This document shows positions 33,885 through 41,471 of a stretch of DNA of 64,000 bases, piece after piece; position 1 is the stretch's first letter; each line of letters starts with the position of its first letter. A program made the position numbers and the translations under genes. The notes below the pieces were generated by a model that was not told the DNA's origin, searched no databases, and worked only from the letters and a program-made list of their open reading frames with translations. The DNA is taken from the NCBI GenBank assembly GCA_938027595.1, contig CALJAK010000007.1, positions 1 through 64,000 of the forward strand, in the 5' to 3' direction. Origin of the DNA: an uncultured Thermoproteales archaeon (GTDB lineage Archaea > Thermoproteota > Thermoprotei > Thermoproteales > Thermoproteaceae).

Positions 33885-35159
33885 CTATAGGTGCAACTCT
33901 TCTCCGGGTTGTGTCGGTAGGTAGACATTACGGTAGCCTTGGTCAAAGAGACGTTCGACTAACGGCGCCGTGGATTGCGGCTCTGTGTGAATCAACACAA
34001 TTTTCGTCTCTGGAGAAAATCGCTTTACAAATTTTTCGAGTTCATCGCCGCCGGCGTGTGCGCTGAAGTCAAACCACTCCAACCGCGCTTCTACTTTCAC
34101 TACTGTGCCGTCTACAACTGCATATCCCTTACTCAAAATCTCAAACCCAGGCGTGTTTGGAGCTTGAAACGACGGCAGTAGAATTCCGTTCTTTTTGTTA
34201 GACGCCAATTTTTTGAAGTAATACAACGCCGCCCCTCCCTTTAACATACCCGCTGGGGTTATTATAATTGAAGATTCCTCTATAGCTCCCCTCCTCACGT
34301 AAGTGTTGGGTACTTCTATAGCCATATCTAACGCTTTTCTGTATAAAGCTGGATCTCTCAACAAATGTGGATATCTAGCGATGATTTGGTTTATTTGTCT
34401 CGCGAGACCGTCTATGTATATTGGAAAGTTAACGTTGTGTTTCACAAGTGTAACTAACACCTCCTGCGCCCTACCTAGTGCGAAAGTAGGTATTAACACA
34501 ACGCCGCCCCCCTCTACAACTTCAACCACCGCATTTACAAATTCTCTGTCTAACACTTCTCGTGGCGGGTGGGTAGTAGCTGCGTACGTAGCTTCCATTA
34601 GCACTAGGTCTGCGTCTTTAGGTAAATTATACAAATCTGCCCCCCTCAATAGGTTAGTATCTCTAATGTTCAAATCGCCTGTGTACACCACTGTACTCCC
34701 CTCTACTTCCAACACGCATATGGCGCTGCCGGGGATGTGTCCAGCGTTATAGACAGTCATCTCTGCATCTTTCCCAATTTCAATAGGCTCGCCATATGTC
34801 AAAGGGTATGCGCTTGACATAGTTTCCCGCACCTCTTCTTGCGTATATGGCAAGTAGTAGCCAGATATCTTTATGGCGTCTGTGTACATTAAGTCACTCA
34901 ACTCCATGGTTAGCGGAGTGGAGTAAATTGGCGTTTTTGTAGACACATACAACGCAGGTAACCCGCCGCTGTGGTCTAAATGTGCGTGACTGAGAAATAT
35001 GGCCGTCAAATCACGTGGACGTACATGTAGTGGAAACACTGGCTTTCCACTCTCGTCAAAATTAACTCCGTAGTCCAGCAAAACTCCGTTGTTTGGAGTT
35101 TTAACTAAGATTGCCGCCCTCCCCACTTCTCCAGCGCCGCCGAAGAATTTGATTCTCAC
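33885..35159 (-). CDS. Beta-CASP metallo-beta-lactamase ribonuclease (aCPSF2-like)
   Basis: 424 residues. The MBL motif S-H-A-H-L-D-H-S-G is at about 57-65, GHIPGSAICVLE, YTGDLNI follow, and the beta-CASP motifs FALGRAQEVL, PAGMLKGGAALYY and FDFSAHAG come later. The protein has no N-terminal KH domains, so it fits the aCPSF2-like group rather than aCPSF1 (the termination nuclease). It could process or degrade RNA 5'-3' or endonucleolytically. ATG 35159. Two small genes follow in the same direction. Confidence 0.88.
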   Translation of the reverse strand: MRIKFFGGAGEVGRAAILVKTPNNGVLLDYGVNFDESGKPVFPLHVRPRDLTAIFLSHAHLDHSGGLPALYVSTKTPIYSTPLTMELSDLMYTDAIKISGYYLPYTQEEVRETMSSAYPLTYGEPIEIGKDAEMTVYNAGHIPGSAICVLEVEGSTVVYTGDLNIRDTNLLRGADLYNLPKDADLVLMEATYAATTHPPREVLDREFVNAVVEVVEGGGVVLIPTFALGRAQEVLVTLVKHNVNFPIYIDGLARQINQIIARYPHLLRDPALYRKALDMAIEVPNTYVRRGAIEESSIIITPAGMLKGGAALYYFKKLASNKKNGILLPSFQAPNTPGFEILSKGYAVVDGTVVKVEARLEWFDFSAHAGGDELEKFVKRFSPETKIVLIHTEPQSTAPLVERLFDQGYRNVYLPTQPGEELHL

Positions 35160-35206
35160 AGATGTCTCAACGGAGATGTATAAATTTTTCCCACCTAACT
35201 ATCACA

Positions 35207-35302
35207 ATGGAACTCGAGAAGCAGTTAGATAGGTTGATAGAAACACATAGGAGAATATTGAGAGAGTTGGAGGAGTTAGTTAAAGCATTGAAGCGCCCCT
35301 AG
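35207..35302 (+). CDS. Possible 31-residue coiled-coil mini-protein before rpl24
   Basis: ATG 35207 has TATA-like GTATAAATTT (35178-35187) about 25 bases before it, the same spacing as real genes here. The product starts [20 protein letters not shown] and ends [11 protein letters not shown], a clean amphipathic helix with heptad Leu spacing. It ends 32 bases before rpl24, which has its own TATA. Either a real micro-gene or a chance frame; the promoter is the main support. Confidence 0.4.
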   Translation: MELEKQLDRLIETHRRILRELEELVKALKRP

Positions 35303-35334
35303 AAAAATTTATATACGTCTGGCTGAAAGCGTCT

Positions 35335-35703
35335 ATGCCTTTAGCTACGTCGAAACAACCCAGAAAACAGAGATTGAGTTTATTCACAGCGCCGTTACAT
35401 CTCAAGCACAAATTCTTAAACGCCCCTCTATCTCCAGAGTTGCGGAAAAAGCTAGGAGTAAAGAGATTGCCATTGAGGCGGGGTGACACCGTTATGGTTT
35501 TAAGAGGCGATTTCAAAGGAGTTACGGGGAAGGTAGTTAGAGTCGACTTAAAGAAAACTAAGATTTACATAGAGGGCGCCACTAGGACAAACAGTCGGGG
35601 GCAGACTTCTTACTATCCAATACACCCCTCCAAAGTTATGATTACCGAGTTAGACACGTCAGACAAGAGAAGACAGAAGTTGATAGATAGGAGGAAGAAG
35701 TAG
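35335..35703 (+). CDS. rpl24p: 50S ribosomal protein L24 (uL24)
   Basis: 122 residues. KOW-type segment [16 protein letters not shown] at about 47-62 followed by [19 protein letters not shown]; the basic N terminus is the archaeal-type extension. It binds near the exit tunnel of 23S rRNA. TTTATATACG is about 24 bases upstream. rps4e follows after one base. Confidence 0.95.
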   Translation: MPLATSKQPRKQRLSLFTAPLHLKHKFLNAPLSPELRKKLGVKRLPLRRGDTVMVLRGDFKGVTGKVVRVDLKKTKIYIEGATRTNSRGQTSYYPIHPSKVMITELDTSDKRRQKLIDRRKK

Positions 35704-35704
35704 T

Positions 35705-36415
35705 ATGGTACATCTGAGAAAATCTCAAACGCCATATTGGTGGCCTATCCCGAGAAAAGTAGGCGGAGTGTGGAGCATACGTACGTCGCCTGGACCCCAC
35801 AGTCTTGCCTATTCTCTACCTCTAGCCATGGTTATGAGAGATGTGTTGAAATACGCCAAGACTCTGCGTGAGGCTAGATACATAATTTCAAAGGGGTATG
35901 TGAAAGTAGACGGTAGAGTGAGGAGAAATTATAGATTTCCAGTGGGGCTTATGGACGTGATAGAGATTGTGCCCACGGGCGAGATATATAGAGTTGTGCC
36001 GAATGGAGATAGTTACTACACACTAGTCCCAATACCCAGCGAGGAGGCTAACTTAAAGCTCTTGAGAGTAGAGGGGAAGACCTCGGTGAGGGGTGGAAAG
36101 ATACAACTGCATTTCCACGACGGGAGGAATCTCATTGTACAACCAGAAGTAGGCCGCCAGATAGAGACTCTCGGCACGGTGCTCTACGACTTGTCTAACA
36201 ATTCGATAAAATCCTACACGCCGCTAAAGTTAGACACGCTTGCGGTGATTATCCACGGCAGTAACGTAGGTTTCATGGGCAAAGTGGAGGAAATCGTGCG
36301 CACGTTGAAGAGAAGAGAGTCGACAATTGCCCTTAGGCAAAACGACGTGGTTAGGAGGACAATCCTAAACTACACCATGGCGGTTGGTGTAGATTCTCCA
36401 CTAGTCAAAATTTAG
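35705..36415 (+). CDS. rps4e: 30S ribosomal protein S4e
   Basis: 236 residues. MVHLRKSQTPYWWPIPRKVG is the N-terminal RS4NT-like part, AKTLREARYIISKGYVKVDG the S4-like fold, and a KOW-like end (VIIHGSNVGFMGKVEEIVRT). It is the usual partner of L24 in archaeal ribosomal operons, though the rest of that operon is not here. It overlaps the convergent unknown gene by 4 bases. Confidence 0.95.
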   Translation: MVHLRKSQTPYWWPIPRKVGGVWSIRTSPGPHSLAYSLPLAMVMRDVLKYAKTLREARYIISKGYVKVDGRVRRNYRFPVGLMDVIEIVPTGEIYRVVPNGDSYYTLVPIPSEEANLKLLRVEGKTSVRGGKIQLHFHDGRNLIVQPEVGRQIETLGTVLYDLSNNSIKSYTPLKLDTLAVIIHGSNVGFMGKVEEIVRTLKRRESTIALRQNDVVRRTILNYTMAVGVDSPLVKI

Positions 36416-36825
36416 TCTTCAGTGTACGCCCTGACCATCTTTTGTCCCAAGAGTTTCTCCTCTGCCTTCCAAAAAGTCTCGCCGAAATAATCCAAAGTCT
36501 TTCCAATATCTTCTAGACTCATAGCTACTGGCTCGTAGATTCGCACAACGTCGCCTTCCACAATCCACCCCTCCACAATTCCCCCCACTGTCCAATCGTA
36601 CTTAGCCGTGATTACATAGCGCCGCTCGAAATTGTGGCTTTTGATTCTTATGTACACCGTGGCGATCCCAAACTCTGTGAAGTATCTAAATACCACCTCT
36701 CTATATCTCTCTCCAGGTCTCGGCGTGGGTACTCTCTCTATGTGAGTAATGTCCTCCCGCCTCAAGTCTTCCTCTAGCGAAGTCAACAATTTAGACATGG
36801 ACTGCCCCGTTCTCTCTATCCTCAT
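36412..36825 (-). CDS. Unknown protein, 137 residues
   Basis: From ATG 36825: MRIERTGQSMSKLLTSLEED then IERVPTPRPGERYREVVFRY. Mixed alpha/beta, ends in EEKLLGQKMVRAYTED. No family recognised and no membrane segment. The longer frame to 36897 overlaps the end of the ABC ATPase gene and is not used. It lies between an ABC ATPase and rps4e; co-transcription with the ABC genes is possible because of the same direction. Confidence 0.55.
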   Translation of the reverse strand: MRIERTGQSMSKLLTSLEEDLRREDITHIERVPTPRPGERYREVVFRYFTEFGIATVYIRIKSHNFERRYVITAKYDWTVGGIVEGWIVEGDVVRIYEPVAMSLEDIGKTLDYFGETFWKAEEKLLGQKMVRAYTED

Positions 36826-36853
36826 ACATGTGGTGAAGTTGTGTATTTTTAAA

Positions 36854-37810
36854 TCAATAGAGCCAACAAGCCACCTTGCGCTCTTTGACTTCGACAAGTG
36901 GCGGCTCTTCCACGTCGCATTTGCCTCTAATGGCGTATGGACAGCGCGGGTGGAATCTACAGCCAGGAGGCGGATTAATCAAACTAGGCGGCTCGCCTGG
37001 GGGCACTTTTCTCTTGGTAAATCTATTGGAGGGGTCTGGATCTGGCAACGCCTCTATCAACGCTTGTGTGTATGGATGCAGCGGCTCTCTAATCACATCT
37101 CTAAACGTACCATACTCCACCATCTTGCCCGCGTACATGACTAGTATTTTGTCAGATAGATACTTCGCCGTGGCTATGTCATGAGTTATGTACACCATAG
37201 CTATGTCGAACTTAGCCTGGAGTGATCTCATTAGCGAAAGTATCTCAGCCCGGATAGAGACATCTAACATGCTAACCGGCTCGTCTGCCACCACTAGAGA
37301 GGGGCGTGTAATTAACGCTCTTGCGATCCCCACTCTCTGTCTCTGCCCACCACTCAACATGTGTGGATATTTCTTCAAGAAATCCTCCGGCGGCGTCAAT
37401 CGTACGTCGTCCAGAGCTCTGACGACTTTCTCTCTCCTCTCAGAGGGGGGGACGCCCCTCAGAATCAACGGTTCTTCGAGGATGTATTGAACTGTGTGGT
37501 ATGGATTCAGAGAACCGAAGGGGTCTTGGAAAATCATCGCGGTGGCGAACCGATACCACTTCAACCTAGACTCTGGCATGTATGTGACGTCTTTTTTGTC
37601 AAACAATATCCTACCGCCGGTGGGTTTTATGAGTCTCAACACTGTCCGCCCCAGTGTGGTTTTCCCAGAGCCGGACTCGCCAATTACTGCAAGAACCTCC
37701 CTCCGACTCAATGTGAAGCTCACGTCATCCACGGCTTTCACGTAGCGTGTCTTGCCGAAAAATCCCTTCTTTACGGGGAACCAAGTTTTGAGTTGTGTAA
37801 CCTCGAGCAT
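36854..37810 (-). CDS. Oligopeptide ABC transporter ATPase (DppF/OppF-like)
   Basis: 318 residues from ATG 37810, which shares bases with the stop of the upstream ATPase gene. Walker A G-E-S-G-S-G-K-T-T at about 42-50, signature LSGGQRQRVGIARAL, Walker B LVVADEPVSMLDVS, then the C-terminal oligo/dipeptide domain NPPPGCRFHPRCPYAIRGKC with Cys residues of a zinc or Fe-S type. It powers peptide or sugar import with the paired ATPase. No permease or binding-protein gene is next to it, so those parts must lie elsewhere. Confidence 0.9.
   Translation of the reverse strand: MLEVTQLKTWFPVKKGFFGKTRYVKAVDDVSFTLSRREVLAVIGESGSGKTTLGRTVLRLIKPTGGRILFDKKDVTYMPESRLKWYRFATAMIFQDPFGSLNPYHTVQYILEEPLILRGVPPSERREKVVRALDDVRLTPPEDFLKKYPHMLSGGQRQRVGIARALITRPSLVVADEPVSMLDVSIRAEILSLMRSLQAKFDIAMVYITHDIATAKYLSDKILVMYAGKMVEYGTFRDVIREPLHPYTQALIEALPDPDPSNRFTKRKVPPGEPPSLINPPPGCRFHPRCPYAIRGKCDVEEPPLVEVKERKVACWLY
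36902..36985 (+). repeat. 84-base near-identical tract, copy A (in the DppF-like gene)
   Basis: This stretch matches 37858-37941 with one mismatch (C here, T there, in GCG[C/T]GGG). It encodes the cysteine-rich oligopeptide domain end of both ATPases, and identity at DNA level, including synonymous positions, points to recent gene conversion. Confidence 0.85.
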
Positions 37811-38775
37811 TAGTACAACCAACAAGCCACGTTGCTTCCATCTACACGTTTGACCACCGGCTCTTCCACGTCGCATTTGCCTCTAATGGCGTATGGACAG
37901 CGTGGGTGGAATCTACAGCCAGGAGGCGGATTAATCAAACTGGGCACGTCGCCGGGGATGTGCTCGATAACTTTCTCCTCGCGTAAAGTTGGTATTGCCG
38001 CCAAGAGCTTCTGCGAATATGGATGCCTCGGCTCTCTGAAAAAGACGTCAGCCATCGCTATCTCCGCCAGTTTGCCGGCGTACATCACCCCAATTTTGTC
38101 TGCAATTTCTGAAGCTAGAGCAATGTCGTGCGTTATCAAAATGTAAGAGAGATTAAACTTCTGCTTCAAATCCTTTAATAAATTCATTATGTTGGCTTGT
38201 GTTATTACGTCAAGTGCAGAAGTGGGCTCGTCTAATATCACTAACTTTGGCTTCATCATGATGGCCATTGCGAGGACAACTCTCTGCCTCATGCCGCCTG
38301 ACAGCTCGAAGGGGTATCTAGCTAGCAAGTCTTTGGCAAGTCCCACTGAGTACAGAGCTTCCTCGGCAATTTTCACAGCCTCCTCTCTGGAAAGCTTCTG
38401 ATGATGTATGAGAGGTTCTATAAGTTGGTCTTCCACTCTCAAAACTGGGTTGAGGGAATTCATCGACGCTTGGAACACCATAGAGATTTTTTTCCACCGC
38501 ACTCTCCTGCGGATTTCGTCGTCTGACATCTTTGTTATTTCTAACACTTCCCCGTCATCGTGAAACAGAATTTCGCCGCTAAATTCGGCGACGTTTTTCG
38601 GCAGTAGCTTTATAATTGTAAATGCTAGAGAACTTTTGCCACACCCACTCTCTCCAACTATAGCCATAGCTTCGCCCTTCTCTAGAGTGAACGAAACGCC
38701 GTCTACCGCTTTCACGACCCCCCTAGAGGTGTTGTAGTACATCTTCACATTACGCAACTCCAGCAGAGGTGGCAT
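37810..38775 (-). CDS. Oligopeptide ABC transporter ATPase (DppD/OppD-like)
   Basis: 321 residues. Walker A G-E-S-G-C-G-K-S-S at about 39-47, signature LSGGMRQRVVLAMAI, Walker B LVILDEPTSALDVI and the same C-terminal NPPPGCRFHPRCPYAIRGKC domain. It pairs with the DppF-like gene, sharing bases at the stop/start (TAATG). As in Dpp/Opp systems the two ATPases form a heterodimer. Divergent from the sugar kinase gene at 38821. Confidence 0.9.
   Translation of the reverse strand: MPPLLELRNVKMYYNTSRGVVKAVDGVSFTLEKGEAMAIVGESGCGKSSLAFTIIKLLPKNVAEFSGEILFHDDGEVLEITKMSDDEIRRRVRWKKISMVFQASMNSLNPVLRVEDQLIEPLIHHQKLSREEAVKIAEEALYSVGLAKDLLARYPFELSGGMRQRVVLAMAIMMKPKLVILDEPTSALDVITQANIMNLLKDLKQKFNLSYILITHDIALASEIADKIGVMYAGKLAEIAMADVFFREPRHPYSQKLLAAIPTLREEKVIEHIPGDVPSLINPPPGCRFHPRCPYAIRGKCDVEEPVVKRVDGSNVACWLY
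37858..37941 (+). repeat. 84-base near-identical tract, copy B (in the DppD-like gene)
   Basis: Second copy of the tract at 36902-36985, one mismatch in 84 bases. Outside this tract the two ATPase genes clearly differ in sequence. Confidence 0.85.
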
Positions 38776-38820
38776 GGAATAATCTAGATAACGCTATATA
38801 TATCTTGTTTACCTCAAGTC

Positions 38821-39591
38821 GTGATCGTAGTCGCCGGGAACCCAACCATAGACGTCGTGTATACACACGACGGTGTACGCGAAAAGTTCGGCGGGTCTGT
38901 ATACTACGCCTCACTGGCACTCAGCGCGTTTGGAGCTAAGGCAAAAGTAATCGGCGTGGCTTCGGCTGACGTCGCAGCGGAGTTACGGCAGCTCTTTAGA
39001 AAGCTCGGCGTGGATGTTCACCTAATCGAAGCCGACGTCACCACTACATTTGAGTTAGACTATAGAAAAAAGCCTAGAGTGGCGAAGCTGCTGAAGAGGC
39101 CTTCTGTGACGATTGGAGAAGTGACTGGCGACGTCGTAATTCTCTCGCCGGTGTACGACGAGTTGAGAAATGCTTCAGTCACGGCTAGAGTGACGGTGGC
39201 GGATTTGCAGGGTTATCTCCGCGCTGGATTACCCACGCCGATTGTGGACTTGGTGCACTTCTCTCAAGACGACATATCTCTAACGCTTAGAGAGCTAGTG
39301 GATTTCGCCTCTAGATGGCCGGTGGCTGTTTACACTCTGGGCGAGGGGGGCGCTTATGTGGTTAGGGGGAGGAGAGTTTTTCACATCAACAGCGCTAGGG
39401 TGGACGTAGAAGACGTCACTGGCAGTGGCGATGTGTTTATAGCGTCTCTCACATATCTACACTATATAGAAGGTAGAGAACTTCTCGAGGCAGTTTGCGA
39501 AGCCAGTAGATACGTAGCTGGGTTTTTAGCTAGCGGAAGAGTATCGAAATATCACTTTGAGTGCACTACACGAGTTGTTCTAGAGAAGTAA
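38821..39591 (+). CDS. PfkB-family sugar/nucleoside kinase
   Basis: 256 residues. FGGSVYYASLALSAFGAKAKV near the start (sugar-binding Gly-Gly) and the ATP/anion-hole motif D-V-T-G-S-G-D-V-F at about 197-205 with catalytic Asp. VAVYTLGEGGAYVVRGRR is the family's preceding segment. It is shorter than ribokinase, and the substrate (sugar, nucleoside or cofactor) is not clear. GTG start with a TATA-like GCTATATATATC upstream (about 38792-38803). Its end overlaps the convergent CBS gene by 26 bases. Confidence 0.85.
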   Translation: MIVVAGNPTIDVVYTHDGVREKFGGSVYYASLALSAFGAKAKVIGVASADVAAELRQLFRKLGVDVHLIEADVTTTFELDYRKKPRVAKLLKRPSVTIGEVTGDVVILSPVYDELRNASVTARVTVADLQGYLRAGLPTPIVDLVHFSQDDISLTLRELVDFASRWPVAVYTLGEGGAYVVRGRRVFHINSARVDVEDVTGSGDVFIASLTYLHYIEGRELLEAVCEASRYVAGFLASGRVSKYHFECTTRVVLEK

Positions 39592-40426
39592 TTTTGGTGA
39601 GTACATCTGTCCTAGTGACTATGCCAACTAACCGATTTTCCGAATCCACCACGAGTACTCTGCCTATCCCACTCGACACCATGATGTTGACTACTTCGTG
39701 AATGTCCTCGTCTTCGTGTACTGTCGGCGGATTTGGAAACATTATGTCTCTCACTTTTACAGAAGTGTTACATGTAGAAATCGCTTCTATCAGCTTAGAT
39801 GCCATGAGGATGCCTATTGGCCTATCTGTTTCGTTCACCACAGGCAGCCCCCTGTATCTCTTTTCAATAAAGAACTTTATGTACGTCTCTATGGAGTGGT
39901 CCGGCTTAGCCACGACGGGGTTTGGCGTCATTATGTTCTTTACATAGACTCTGGGGATGGAGATTAGAGAGTTTATCTCTACAAGTGACTCCGTATCTGC
40001 CCTAATGATTTTCCCGATGAGCACTACGCCGCTGGGGAGTGGACCGATTTTTACCTCTTTTTCTAGGTATGGCGTCAAGTCGCCAATTACTCTTATGGAG
40101 GCGTAGGGCTTTTTCGAGAGGAGGCCGATGAGGGTGATGTCCAGTGCGTAACCCACCACATTGCCCATGGCCACTATGGGCACTGAAAACATTTGCCGCG
40201 TTAACACATCGTTGGCTTTAGAAGTGGGTATGTAACCCCCGTGGGGACCCGCTTTGCTAATCACAAACCCCATAGATTTCAATATTGACAACATGTTCCG
40301 CACGTATCCCTCGTGTATTCCCAACGTGTTGGCGATATCTCGAGATTTAACGGGGGCACCCTCTCTGTTGTATAACTTCACTAAAGCCTCTAGTACGTTA
40401 TAGACAGAATCAGATATGTTTGCCAT
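39566..40426 (-). CDS. HTH-plus-CBS-pair regulator
   Basis: 286 residues from ATG 40426 (an extension to 40483 is rejected since the AT-rich promoter lies between). An N-terminal winged helix (VYNVLEALVKLYN, then RDIANTLGIHEGYVRNMLSI) is followed by an Rrf2-like wing and a middle domain (100-170), then two CBS repeats (IMTPNPVVAKPDHSIETYI, RDIMFPNPPTVHEDEDI). CBS pairs sense adenosine nucleotides. It is divergent from serA, and an inverted repeat and an sRNA candidate lie in the gap; it is a candidate local regulator of serine genes. Confidence 0.8.
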   Translation of the reverse strand: MANISDSVYNVLEALVKLYNREGAPVKSRDIANTLGIHEGYVRNMLSILKSMGFVISKAGPHGGYIPTSKANDVLTRQMFSVPIVAMGNVVGYALDITLIGLLSKKPYASIRVIGDLTPYLEKEVKIGPLPSGVVLIGKIIRADTESLVEINSLISIPRVYVKNIMTPNPVVAKPDHSIETYIKFFIEKRYRGLPVVNETDRPIGILMASKLIEAISTCNTSVKVRDIMFPNPPTVHEDEDIHEVVNIMVSSGIGRVLVVDSENRLVGIVTRTDVLTKITSLEQLV

Positions 40427-40460
40427 TGTGTGTGCATATTTCTTGAATAAAAATTTTCTC

Positions 40461-40509
40461 TCAGAGATCGGTCTCTTGCTCACCTATCGCTAGACCGTTT
40501 TATCATCAC
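40461..40509 (-). ncRNA. C/D box sRNA candidate between the HTH-CBS and serA genes
   Basis: Minus strand: GTGATGA (C, perfect), 12 bases, GCGA (D'-like), TAG, GTGAGCA (C'-like), 12 bases, CTGA (D). Both guides can pair with one part of 23S rRNA (from memory of the conserved sequence): the D guide (complement of 40465-40476) with AGGUCGGUCUCU including one G-U pair, and the D' guide (complement of 40491-40502) with UAGACCGU just upstream of it. It lies upstream of the HTH-CBS start (40426) in the same direction. Neither target is proven. Confidence 0.65.
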
Positions 40510-40517
40510 ATGATAAA
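40499..40517. promoter_or_regulatory. 8-bp inverted repeat upstream of serA
   Basis: TTTATCAT-CAC-ATGATAAA is a perfect inverted repeat with a 3-base centre. It sits just before the serA TATA-like ACATTTTTAAAG (about 40518-40529) in the gap shared with the HTH-CBS gene. This is operator-like; it also overlaps the C box of the sRNA candidate, so the two explanations compete. Confidence 0.5.
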
Positions 40518-40547
40518 CATTTTTAAAGCAATTTAATCCTATCGCTA

Positions 40548-41471
40548 ATGTTTGCGCTTATAATTGATCCAGTGGATTCGACGTTTGTCGACAAGTTGAA
40601 AAGTCTGGGTGTGACTGTAGAGACTGCAGTTGGCATCTCGAGAGAAGAGTTGATCAAGATAATAGGTAGGTATGACATCTTAGTTTTTAGAGGTAGATTA
40701 AAAATCGACAAGGAGGTCATCGACGCCGGCGTAGGTCTGAAGATCTTGGCTAGGTATGGAGTTGGGTTAGATAACGTAAATGTAGAATATGCAGTGAAGC
40801 GGGGGATAACTGTAGTGAGTGCCCCCCGCGCTCCCACACAGAGTGTCGCAGAGTTAGCCATAGGGCTGATGTTATCTGTGGCGCGTCGCATACCTCAACT
40901 AACGGTCGGCGTTAAGTCGGGAGGATGGCCCAAGGGGAAGTATCTCGGGATGGAGCTCTTTGGAAAGACTCTGGGGATAGTTGGGTTTGGGAGAATTGGA
41001 AAGTCTGTGGCTCACATTGCCAAATGTATGGGTATGAACGTCGTGGCTGCAGACGTCATAGACGTAAGTAGCGAAGTGGAGAGACTTGGCGGTGCACAAG
41101 TCAGCCTTGGCGAGTTGTTGAAAAACAGCGACGTGATTTCTATACACGTTTCGCTAACTCCAGAGACGTACAAACTTCTAAACGGAGACAACTTGCGGTT
41201 GGTGAAAGACGGCGCGATTATCGTGAATACTAGCAGAGGCGAAGTCATAGACCACGACGCGCTCTTGGAGCACATTGACAGATTGTGGGGAGTCGGCTTA
41301 GACGTGTTGCCAGAAGAGCCGCCCAAAAATCCAAAACTAATGCAGTTGATATCACATGAAAAAGTAGTAGTGACTCCACACATAGGTTCTGAAACTGGCG
41401 AAGCCATGAGGAGGTTGGCGGAGGAGTTGGCTCTCAACATTGAAGAAGTCATTTCGAGAACTAAGTCATGA
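40548..41471 (+). CDS. serA: D-3-phosphoglycerate dehydrogenase (ACT-less)
   Basis: 307 residues, so no ACT regulatory domain. NAD loop G-F-G-R-I-G at about 146-151, SRGEVIDHDAL near 230, and EEPPKNPKLMQLISHEKVVVTPHIGSE with the catalytic His. LARYGVGLDNVNVEYAVKRGI is the family substrate-side motif. It makes 3-phosphohydroxypyruvate, the first step of phosphorylated serine synthesis; other 2-hydroxyacid substrates remain possible. It overlaps the aminotransferase gene by ATGA. Confidence 0.88.
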   Translation: MFALIIDPVDSTFVDKLKSLGVTVETAVGISREELIKIIGRYDILVFRGRLKIDKEVIDAGVGLKILARYGVGLDNVNVEYAVKRGITVVSAPRAPTQSVAELAIGLMLSVARRIPQLTVGVKSGGWPKGKYLGMELFGKTLGIVGFGRIGKSVAHIAKCMGMNVVAADVIDVSSEVERLGGAQVSLGELLKNSDVISIHVSLTPETYKLLNGDNLRLVKDGAIIVNTSRGEVIDHDALLEHIDRLWGVGLDVLPEEPPKNPKLMQLISHEKVVVTPHIGSETGEAMRRLAEELALNIEEVISRTKS

